A DNA stretch of 64,000 nt, from the NCBI GenBank assembly GCA_015075645.1, contig JABTUF010000002.1, positions 372,001-436,000 on the forward strand, given 5' to 3'. Source of the DNA: Burkholderiales bacterium. Its GTDB lineage: Bacteria; Pseudomonadota; Gammaproteobacteria; Burkholderiales; Casimicrobiaceae. The translations under genes and the position numbers were made by a program. The notes under the pieces were generated by a model. That model saw only the letters and a list, made by a program, of their open reading frames with translations, was not told the origin of the DNA and ran no database searches. Shown here in pieces: positions 18,407 through 25,562 of the stretch; position 1 is the stretch's first letter, and every line of letters begins with the position of its first letter.

Positions 18407-18541
18407 GTCGGCCTGAAGGCCGACCCACGAGAACCCGCGCTTTGGGTCGCGCTTCAGCCCGACGCCGCTGCCGTGCCTTCGTGGGTCGGGCTTCAGCCCG
18501 ACGCCGCTGCCTTGCCTTCGTGGGTCGGCCTTCAGCCCGAC
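18407..18541. repeat. REP-like palindrome array, four units at an exact 39-base period
   Basis: Four 18-base palindromic units begin at 18407, 18446, 18485 and 18524, each spaced exactly 39 bases. The units read GTCGGCCTGAAGGCCGAC, GTCGCGCTTCAGCCCGAC, GTCGGGCTTCAGCCCGAC and GTCGGCCTTCAGCCCGAC. The first is inverted relative to the others (TGAA loop instead of TTCA). The linkers (ACGCCGCTGCC.TGCCTTCGTGG) are conserved between units two and four. Each unit can form a GC-rich hairpin. The array fills the whole gap between the two Dpp ATPase genes and looks like a REP/BIME element that may tune mRNA stability or attenuate transcription there. Confidence 0.85.
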
Positions 18542-18567
18542 GCCCTTCGAGTCCCTCCCCGTTGTCG

Positions 18568-19644
<1,077 letters not shown>

Positions 19645-19679
19645 GCATCCCGACAGCCTCGTGCGCACGGCAGGCGCGG

Positions 19680-19688
19680 TGCTATGCT
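19680..19688 (+). promoter_or_regulatory. Candidate extended -10 promoter before the Dpp binding-protein gene
   Basis: TGCTATGCT is an extended -10 element (TG-n-TATGCT) about 85 bases before ATG 19773, in the gap between the OppF-like gene and the binding protein. No convincing -35 is visible, which is tolerated in extended -10 promoters. It could let the binding protein and permeases be made at a higher level than the ATPases. Confidence 0.35.
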
Positions 19689-19772
19689 CGCCGCTCTCCG
19701 GCCGGTCGAGCCCGCGCCCACGCCGCGCGTTCCCGGCCGTTCGCCGTCCCGCCGCCCGCCCAGGAGCCCCTC

Positions 19773-21296
19773 ATGTCCTTCGTCCCGTGGATCCGCCGCC
19801 TGCCGATCGCCTTCGCCCTCGCGGCCGCGCTCGCCGCCTCGCCGTCGTTCGCGCAGACGCTGCGCTTCGGCCTCGCCGAGGACCCGGACGTCCTCGATCC
19901 GACGCTCGCGCGCACCTTCGTCGGCCGCATCGTGTTCGCGGCGCTGTGCGACAAGCTGTTCGACATCGACGAGAAGCTCACGATCGTGCCGCAGCTCGCG
20001 GAGAGCTGGCAATGGTCGGGCGACGGCAAGGCGCTGACGATCAAGGTGCGGCCGGGCGTCACGTTCCACGACGGCGAGAAGCTCGACGCCGCCGCGGTCA
20101 AGTTCAACATCGAGCGGCACAAGACGATGCAGGGAAGCAACCGCCGCGGCGAACTCTCGCTCGTGGCGAGCGTCGACGTCGTCGATCCGATGACCGCGCG
20201 GCTCAACCTCTCGCAGCCGTTCTCGCCGCTGCTCGCGCAGCTCGCGGACCGCGCCGGCATGATGGTGTCGCCGAAGGCCGCGCAGGCGGCCGGCGACAAG
20301 TTCGGCGCGCATCCGGTGTGCTCGGGGCCGTTCAAGTTCGTCGAGCGCGTCGCGCAGGACCGCATCGTGCTCGAGCGCTACGCGGGCTACTGGAACAAGG
20401 GCGCGATCCACTTCGACCGCGTCGTCTACCTGCCGATCGTCGACTCGACCGTGCGCCTCGCCAACCTCAAGTCCGGCCAGCTCGACTTCATCGAGCGTCT
20501 CGCCGCGTCGGACGCCGCGGCGGTGTCGGCGGACAGCCGGCTCAAGCTCTCGAAGATCACCGAGATCGGCTACCAGGGCATCACGCTCAACGTCGGCAAG
20601 AGCGACCTCGCGAAGACCACGGCGATCGGCCGCGATCCGCGCGTGCGCGAGGCCTTCGAGCTCGCGCTCGACCGCGAGGGCATCGTCCAGGTCGTGATGG
20701 AGGGCCAGGCCACCGTCGGCAACCAGTGGGTCGCGCCCGACAACCCGTTCTACGCGAAGAACGTGCCGGTGCCCAAGCGCGACGTGGCGAAGGCGAAGGC
20801 GCTCCTCGCCGCGGCGGGCATCCCGAATCCGAAGGTCGAGCTGATGACCGCGACCACCAGCGACGCGCAGAAGATCGCGCAGGTCGTGCAGGCGATGGTC
20901 AAGGAGGCGGGGTTCGACGTCTCGATCCGCTCGACCGAGTTCGCGACCTCGCTCAACCTCGCCGACAAGGGCCAGTTCGACGCGTACATCCTCGCGTGGA
21001 GCGGGCGCGCCGACCCGGACGGCAACATCTATTCGTTCGACGCCTGCAAGCAGCCGCTCAACTACGCCGGCTACTGCAAGAGCGAGGTCGATGCGCTGCT
21101 GAACCAGTCGCGCACGACCTCGGACGTCGCCTCGCGCCGCAAGACCTACGGGGAGATCGCGTCGATCGTGCTGGTCGACCGCCCGATCGTCTACCTCTAC
21201 CACCGCCACTGGCTGTGGGCCTACACGAACAGGCTCTCGGGGCTGCGCACGGTGCCCGACGGACTGGTGCGCCTGCAGGGGCTGAAGTTCAACTGA
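19773..21296 (+). CDS. ABC transporter substrate-binding protein, family 5 (DppA/OppA-like)
   Basis: A 507-residue periplasmic binding protein with a Sec signal peptide (two Arg, a long Ala/Leu core, cleavage after SFAQ near residue 28). The mature part starts TLRFGLAEDPDVLDPT, standard for SBP_bac_5 proteins that bind peptides, nickel, opines or glycosides. Further family features are the VRPGVTFHDGEKLDAAAVKFNIER segment and CSGPFKF. An AGGAG ribosome-binding site precedes ATG 19773. It belongs with the two ATPases upstream and the two permeases downstream. The ligand is not readable and need not be a peptide given the enzymes nearby. Confidence 0.93.
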   Translation: MSFVPWIRRLPIAFALAAALAASPSFAQTLRFGLAEDPDVLDPTLARTFVGRIVFAALCDKLFDIDEKLTIVPQLAESWQWSGDGKALTIKVRPGVTFHDGEKLDAAAVKFNIERHKTMQGSNRRGELSLVASVDVVDPMTARLNLSQPFSPLLAQLADRAGMMVSPKAAQAAGDKFGAHPVCSGPFKFVERVAQDRIVLERYAGYWNKGAIHFDRVVYLPIVDSTVRLANLKSGQLDFIERLAASDAAAVSADSRLKLSKITEIGYQGITLNVGKSDLAKTTAIGRDPRVREAFELALDREGIVQVVMEGQATVGNQWVAPDNPFYAKNVPVPKRDVAKAKALLAAAGIPNPKVELMTATTSDAQKIAQVVQAMVKEAGFDVSIRSTEFATSLNLADKGQFDAYILAWSGRADPDGNIYSFDACKQPLNYAGYCKSEVDALLNQSRTTSDVASRRKTYGEIASIVLVDRPIVYLYHRHWLWAYTNRLSGLRTVPDGLVRLQGLKFN

Positions 21297-21345
21297 ACGC
21301 ACGCGCGCCGGCCCGGGCCCGCACGCCCGGAGCGGCGCGTCCGCC

Positions 21346-22287
21346 ATGCAGGCCTACCTGCTGAGACGCGTCGGGACGATCCTCCCGACGCTCCTCTTCG
21401 TCACCGTCCTGATCTTCGGGTTGCAGCAACTCCTGCCCGGCGACCCCGCGGTGGTGCTCGCCGGCGAGGAGCGCGACCCGAGCGTCGTCGCCTACCTGCG
21501 CGCGAAGATGCACCTCGACGAGCCGCTGCCGGTGCGCTACGCCTACTGGCTCGGCGGCGTGGCGACCGGCGACCTCGGCGAGTCGCTGCGCATGCAGAAG
21601 CCGGTCACCGCGCTGATCGCCGAGAAGCTGCCGGTCACCCTCGAGCTCGCGTTCCTCGCGATCGTCATCGCGCTCTCGATCGGCATTCCCGCGGGCATCG
21701 TGTCGGCGATCTGCAAGAACCGCTGGCCCGACTACGTCGCGAACGCAGTGGCGCTGTGGGGGCTCTCGACGCCGAACTTCTGGCTCGGGATCATGATGAT
21801 CCTGTTCTTCTCGGTCCAGCTCGGCTGGCTCCCCGCCTCGGGCTACGTGAGCCCGTTCGAGGACCTCTCCGCGAACCTCGCGGCGATGATCATGCCGGCC
21901 TTCGTGCTCGGCAACGCGATCGCCGCCGTGCTGATGCGCCACACGCGCAGCGCGATGCTGCAGGTCATGTCGTCGGACTACGTGCGCACGGCGCGCGCGA
22001 AGGGCCTCGACGAGCGCGTCGTCGTCATCAAGCACGCGCTGCGCAACGCGCTGACGCCGGTCGTGACGCTCGGCGCGCTGGAGCTGGGGACGCTCCTCTC
22101 CGGCGCGGTGCTGACCGAGCAGGTGTTCACGATCCCCGGCTTCGGCAAGCTGATCGTCGACGCGGTGTTCAACCGCGACTACGCGGTCGTGCAGGGCGTG
22201 GTGCTGTTCACGGCGACCGCGTACATCGCGCTCAACCTGCTCGCCGACATCGCGTACTTCCTCGTCAACCCGCGGCTTCGGGGCTGA
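21346..22287 (+). CDS. Dpp/Opp-type ABC transporter permease (DppB-like)
   Basis: A 313-residue inner-membrane permease starting YLLRRVGTILPTLLFV, the signature N-terminus of DppB/OppB, with about six transmembrane helices. The EAA loop lies in YVRTARAKGLDERVVVIKHA. The segment TIPGFGKLIVDAVFNRDY is also diagnostic of the family. Its stop is two bases before the GTG of the DppC-like permease. Together they form the channel of the importer whose ATPases and binding protein are encoded upstream. Confidence 0.94.
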   Translation: MQAYLLRRVGTILPTLLFVTVLIFGLQQLLPGDPAVVLAGEERDPSVVAYLRAKMHLDEPLPVRYAYWLGGVATGDLGESLRMQKPVTALIAEKLPVTLELAFLAIVIALSIGIPAGIVSAICKNRWPDYVANAVALWGLSTPNFWLGIMMILFFSVQLGWLPASGYVSPFEDLSANLAAMIMPAFVLGNAIAAVLMRHTRSAMLQVMSSDYVRTARAKGLDERVVVIKHALRNALTPVVTLGALELGTLLSGAVLTEQVFTIPGFGKLIVDAVFNRDYAVVQGVVLFTATAYIALNLLADIAYFLVNPRLRG

Positions 22288-22289
22288 CC

Positions 22290-23162
22290 GTGGCGACGCT
22301 CGCGATCGACGCGCTGCCGCGCGAGGCGAGCCCCGGCCGCCGGGCGCTGCGCCGCCTCGGGAAGCGCCCCGCCGCGATGGTCGGCCTGGCGTTCGTCGTG
22401 TTCTTCGTCCTGCTCGCGGCCTTCGCGCCGTGGATCGCCCCGCACGACCCGCTCGCGACCTCCTGGTCGCTGGTGCGGAAAGCCCCCTCGTGGGCGCACT
22501 GGTTCGGCACCGACGAGATCGGCCGGGACGTCCTGTCGCGCGTCGTGTGGGGCGCGCGCGCCTCGCTCGCCGCAGGCGTCGTTTCGGTCGCGATCTCGAT
22601 TTCGCTCGGCGTGCCGATCGGCCTCGTCGCCGGCTACGCGGGCCGCTGGCCCGACGCGCTCATCTCGCGCATGACCGACGCGATGCTCGCGACGCCGTTC
22701 CTGATCCTCGCGATCGCGCTCGCCGCGTTCCTGGGCCCGAGCCTCACCAACGCGATGATCGCGATCGGCATCTCGGCCACGCCGATCTTCATCCGCCTCA
22801 CGCGCGCGCAGGTGCTGTCGGTGAAGGTCGAGGACTACATCGAGGCGGCGCGCGCGCTCGGGAATCCGCCGCTGCGGATCGCGGTGCGGCACATCCTGCC
22901 CAACGTCGTGCCGCCGCTGATCGTGCAGGGGACGCTGACGATCGCCGCCGCCGTCATCGCCGAGGCGAGCCTGTCGTTCCTGGGCCTCGGCCAGCAGCCG
23001 CCCGCCCCCTCCTGGGGCAGCATGCTCAATACCGCCAAGAACTACGTCGAGCAGGCGCCGTGGATGGCCGTGTGGCCCGGCCTGTCGATCTTCCTCCTGG
23101 TGCTCTCGTTCAACCTGCTGGGCGACGGCCTGCGCGACGCGCTCGATCCGCGGCACGCCTGA
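22290..23162 (+). CDS. Dpp/Opp-type ABC transporter permease (DppC-like)
   Basis: A 290-residue permease with a cytoplasmic N-terminus, then a first helix at KRPAAMVGLAFVVFFVLLAAF, the periplasmic HWFGTDEIGRDVLSRVVWGARAS signature of DppC/OppC, and an EAA loop (YIEAARALGNPPLRIAVRHI). The C-terminal LSFLGLGQQPPAPSWGSM is also typical. GTG 22290 is two bases after the DppB stop. It ends the plus-strand cluster. A GC-rich hairpin (about 23171-23185) follows before the convergent isomerase gene and may act as a bidirectional terminator. Confidence 0.94.
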   Translation: MATLAIDALPREASPGRRALRRLGKRPAAMVGLAFVVFFVLLAAFAPWIAPHDPLATSWSLVRKAPSWAHWFGTDEIGRDVLSRVVWGARASLAAGVVSVAISISLGVPIGLVAGYAGRWPDALISRMTDAMLATPFLILAIALAAFLGPSLTNAMIAIGISATPIFIRLTRAQVLSVKVEDYIEAARALGNPPLRIAVRHILPNVVPPLIVQGTLTIAAAVIAEASLSFLGLGQQPPAPSWGSMLNTAKNYVEQAPWMAVWPGLSIFLLVLSFNLLGDGLRDALDPRHA

Positions 23163-23170
23163 CGCGGCGC

Positions 23171-23185
23171 CGCGCCGGCGGCGCG
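23171..23185. terminator. GC-rich hairpin between convergent dppC-like and isomerase genes
   Basis: CGCGCC, a GGC loop and GGCGCG form a perfect six-pair stem in the 29-base gap between two convergent stop codons. There is no T-tract on either side, so an intrinsic terminator is only suggested by position. Confidence 0.3.
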
Positions 23186-23191
23186 CGCCGA

Positions 23192-23998
23192 TCAGGGCGG
23201 CTGCGGCCTGCGCCCGAGGAGTTGGTACATCCAGCCCAGCCCCGCGGCCGTGCCGGCGAGCGGGCGGTATTCGCAACCGACGTAACCGTCGTAGCGCAAT
23301 TCGTCGAGCAGGCGGAAGATCCACTCGTAGTTGATCTCCCCGACGTTGGGCTCGTGGCGCCCGGGCACGCCCGCGATCTGGATGTGGCCGACGTGCGGCA
23401 GGTAGCGCCGCAGCTTCTCGGTGAGGTCGCCCTCGACGATCTGCGCGTGGTAGAGGTCGAACTGCACCTTGAGGTTCGCGGCGCCCGCCTCCTCGCGAAT
23501 CGCGTGCGCCTCGGCCTGCGTGGACAGCAGGTAGCCGGGCATGTCGCGCGGGTTGAGCGGCTCGATCAGCACGGTCACTCCGAACGCGGCGGCCTCCTCG
23601 CAGGCGAACTTCAGGTGACGCACGTAGAGGCGTCGCCGCTGCTCCCGCTCGCGCGCGTCCGCGCCGTCGGGCATCACGCCGGCGAGCACGTGCAACCGAC
23701 GACAGCGGAGTTCCTTCGCGTAGCGCAGCGCCATCGCGATCGACGCGGCGAACTCGTGTTCGCGTCCGGGCAGGCTCGCGAGCCCGCGGTCGCCGGAGGC
23801 GACGTCGCCCGGCGGCGCGTTGAAGAGCGCGATCTCGAGCCCGTGCTCCGCCGCGGCGGCCGCGATGTCGGCCGCCTGCCACTCGTACGGATAGGTGAAC
23901 TCGACCGCGCGGAAGCCGGCGTGCGCCGCCTCGGCGAACCGTTCGAGGAACGGGACTTCGCCGAACAGGAACGACAGGTTCGCCGAGAATCGGGGCAT
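23192..23998 (-). CDS. Hydroxypyruvate isomerase-like TIM-barrel protein
   Basis: A 268-residue xylose-isomerase-like TIM barrel close in length and motifs to Hyi: MPRFSANLSFLFGEVPF at the start, LFNAPPGD, LIEPLNPRDMPGY (metal-ligand Glu), QFDLYHAQI (Asp/His ligand), GHIQIAGVPGRHEP, and GCEYRPL (second Glu ligand). Hyi converts hydroxypyruvate to tartronate semialdehyde, but family members also act on other sugar acids. ATG 23998 is chosen because upstream in-frame sequence is Arg-rich and unlike the family. The gene is convergent to the Dpp operon, so it has its own promoter, but the enzyme type fits the sugar/polyol context of that region. Confidence 0.85.
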   Translation of the reverse strand: MPRFSANLSFLFGEVPFLERFAEAAHAGFRAVEFTYPYEWQAADIAAAAAEHGLEIALFNAPPGDVASGDRGLASLPGREHEFAASIAMALRYAKELRCRRLHVLAGVMPDGADAREREQRRRLYVRHLKFACEEAAAFGVTVLIEPLNPRDMPGYLLSTQAEAHAIREEAGAANLKVQFDLYHAQIVEGDLTEKLRRYLPHVGHIQIAGVPGRHEPNVGEINYEWIFRLLDELRYDGYVGCEYRPLAGTAAGLGWMYQLLGRRPQPP

Positions 23999-24237
23999 CG
24001 ATCGGTGTATCCGGGAAAGGGCCATGCCGGCGATCGCGGATGCTCGGGCGACCCGAGGCCGTCGACACCGCCGGCGCATGCGGCGGTGCCGCCACGCCAT
24101 CGCAAAGCGCCGACGCCTGCGCTACAGTCCGGCAGCGCCCGTCCCGCATCGGGACGCCGCACCCACGCCCCAGTGTGCACGGCGCGTTCGCCGCGCGCAA
24201 TGCCGAAGTGCCGCGCCGGGGCGCCTTCCCGCGTTCG

Positions 24238-24924
24238 ATGACATCGCCTCCCCCAGCCGGCCGCCACGCCGGCCGCTACGCGACGAACGTCGGCGGCGAA
24301 GCGGTGGAACTCTTCGCCGACCGCGCGCTCCACTGGACCCGCGCGCGCACGCTGTTCGTCGCGGACGTGCATCTCGGCAAGGCCGCGGCGTTCCGCGCGG
24401 GCGGCGTCCCGGTGCCGCGCGGTTCGACCGCGAACGATCTCGCGCGCCTGGCCGCATTGATCGAAGCGAGCGGCGCCACGCGGCTCGTCGTGCTCGGCGA
24501 CTTCCTGCACGCGAAGTCGGGCGTCGTGCCCGCGCTCGACACGGCGTTTCGCGCCTGGCGCGACGCGCATCGGTCGCTCGCGGTGACGCTCGTGCGCGGG
24601 AACCACGACGCGAACGCCGGCGATCCGCCCGCTGCGTGGGGTGTCGACGTCGTCGGCGAGCCCCACGCGCTGCCGCCGTTCCTCGCCTGCCACGCCCCCG
24701 TGTCCCCGCGCACCGGTTATGCGCTGTGCGGCCACGTCCATCCGGGCGTCCGCCTCGCCGGCCGCGCCGGTGGATCGGTGCGGCTGCCCTGCTTCGTGCT
24801 CGGCCGCCATCGCGCGATCCTGCCGGCCTTCGGACGGATGACCGGGCTCGCCATCGTCGCGCCCGCGCCCGACGAGACCATCGTCGCGATCGCGGGCAGC
24901 GAACTCTTCCGGTTGCCCCCCTGA
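24238..24924 (+). CDS. pdeM: Ligase-associated DNA damage response endonuclease PdeM
   Basis: A 228-residue metallophosphoesterase. Metal-ligand motifs are in order: LFVADVHLGK (D-x-H), VLGDFLHAKSG (GDxxH), VRGNHDAN (GNHD), and CGHVHPG (GHxH). The KAAAFRAGGVPVPRGST segment following the first motif is characteristic of the ligase-associated subfamily (PdeM). In many bacteria pdeM is adjacent to genes for the DEXH helicase, an ATP-dependent DNA ligase and an exonuclease, acting in DNA repair. Here the helicase lies at the left of the window and the other two are absent from view. ATG 24238 starts shortly before the conserved domain. Confidence 0.85.
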   Translation: MTSPPPAGRHAGRYATNVGGEAVELFADRALHWTRARTLFVADVHLGKAAAFRAGGVPVPRGSTANDLARLAALIEASGATRLVVLGDFLHAKSGVVPALDTAFRAWRDAHRSLAVTLVRGNHDANAGDPPAAWGVDVVGEPHALPPFLACHAPVSPRTGYALCGHVHPGVRLAGRAGGSVRLPCFVLGRHRAILPAFGRMTGLAIVAPAPDETIVAIAGSELFRLPP

Positions 24925-24941
24925 GCCGATCCGTCCCGTGA

Positions 24942-25052
24942 GCCCCGCAGCGCCAACGCCATCGCATCGGCGCCCAATGCACAAGATCGCGCGTATCGTC
25001 GTCGCCAATCGTCGCCCCGCAGCGGCAACGCCATCGCATCGGCGCCCAATGC
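24942..25052. repeat. Direct repeat of 39 bases (two copies)
   Basis: Copies at 24942-24980 and 25014-25052 are identical except for one base. Both begin GCCCCGCAGCG and end GCATCGGCGCCCAATGC. They are 72 bases apart start to start. A shorter shared core, TCGCATCGGCGC, recurs near 25149. The repeats do not look coding and sit immediately after pdeM. Function unknown. Confidence 0.75.
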
Positions 25053-25073
25053 GCCGCCACCGGAAGCTCCGCC

Positions 25074-25115
25074 GCCTCTGTCCTCTGACTTCTGACTCCT
25101 GACTCCTGAATGCTG
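25074..25115. repeat. Degenerate heptanucleotide tandem repeat
   Basis: Six consecutive 7-base units: GCCTCTG, TCCTCTG, ACTTCTG, ACTCCTG, ACTCCTG, AATGCTG. All end in CTG. The pattern is a short-sequence tandem repeat of the kind scattered in intergenic DNA of several bacterial groups; its composition is less GC-rich than its surroundings. Confidence 0.7.
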
Positions 25116-25138
25116 CGCCGCAGCGCGCCATGCACCAT

Positions 25139-25158
25139 GCCGATGCTGTCGCATCGGC
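25139..25158. other. Perfect 8-bp hairpin in the pdeM-nrdA spacer
   Basis: GCCGATGC, loop TGTC, GCATCGGC. The right arm overlaps the core shared with the 39-base repeats. Together with those and the heptamer run, it makes the 24925-25320 part of this 638-base spacer a mosaic of repeats with no convincing gene. The remainder (25321-25562) is the nrd promoter and leader. Confidence 0.55.
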
Positions 25159-25328
25159 GCAACGTCGCACGCCTCCCGACGAACGGTCGGGCCGTGGGAC
25201 AACCCGGTGGACAACGCCGGGAAAAGTCCGGGACACGCCCTCCGGCACCCCTGCAATGGCCTGAATCGCTTGTCGTTTCGCGCGACTCCGATTGTGGACG
25301 ATATTCGCCTTGCGAAATCGCCGCTCCC

Positions 25329-25375
25329 CCACTAAGCTTGGTGTTGATCCGCCACTTGAACACAAGATATGGTAG
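25329..25375 (+). promoter_or_regulatory. nrd promoter with a candidate pair of NrdR boxes
   Basis: Two 16-base sites resembling the NrdR box (ACACTATATATTGTGT-like) are present: CCACTAAGCTTGGTGT (25329-25344; 10 of 16) and ACACAAGATATGGTAG (25360-25375; 11 of 16). Their centres are 31 bp apart, the three-turn spacing known for NrdR box pairs. They flank and overlap a promoter with -35 TTGATC (25344-25349) and -10 TATGGT (25368-25373; spacing 18), the most AT-rich stretch of the area. Repression by NrdR-dATP/ATP is the expected regulation of the downstream reductase genes. The leader to the nrdA ATG is long, about 180 bases. Confidence 0.6.
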
Positions 25376-25562
25376 ATTCTGATTCATAAGCGGAATCCCG
25401 GGCGCTCCCGGCGCCGGCTGTGACCGACCGGGAAACGCGAGCGGGGCAAACGGCGGGACCCCTCGGAATGCCGCGACGGGCGCGGGTTGACGGGAATGCC
25501 CCCGGTCCGAGCCGACGGCCGTCCGCCCAACGACAACGACGAGTTTCACAGGAGAGGCACCC

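Noticed and set aside
18407..18541. CRISPR array
   Set aside because: Repeats are palindromes with conserved linkers, not unique spacers, and no cas genes are present; the 39-base period is of a REP-like unit.
18442..18567. Longer N-terminus of the OppF-like protein through the repeat array
   Set aside because: It would be an Arg-rich repetitive extension from a TTG; the family begins at the LLRVENLVK segment, so ATG 18568 is used.
23999..24100. N-terminal extension of the Hyi-like protein to 24100
   Set aside because: The added residues are a run of Arg and Ala unlike the family, and ATG 23998 is at the usual position.
24942..25052. CRISPR array at the 39-base direct repeats
   Set aside because: Only two copies with one 33-base gap and no cas genes; treated as a dispersed intergenic repeat.
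25380..25562. Riboswitch in the long nrdA leader
   Set aside because: No recognisable cobalamin or other aptamer core; class I reductase leaders do not need one, so the length is only noted.
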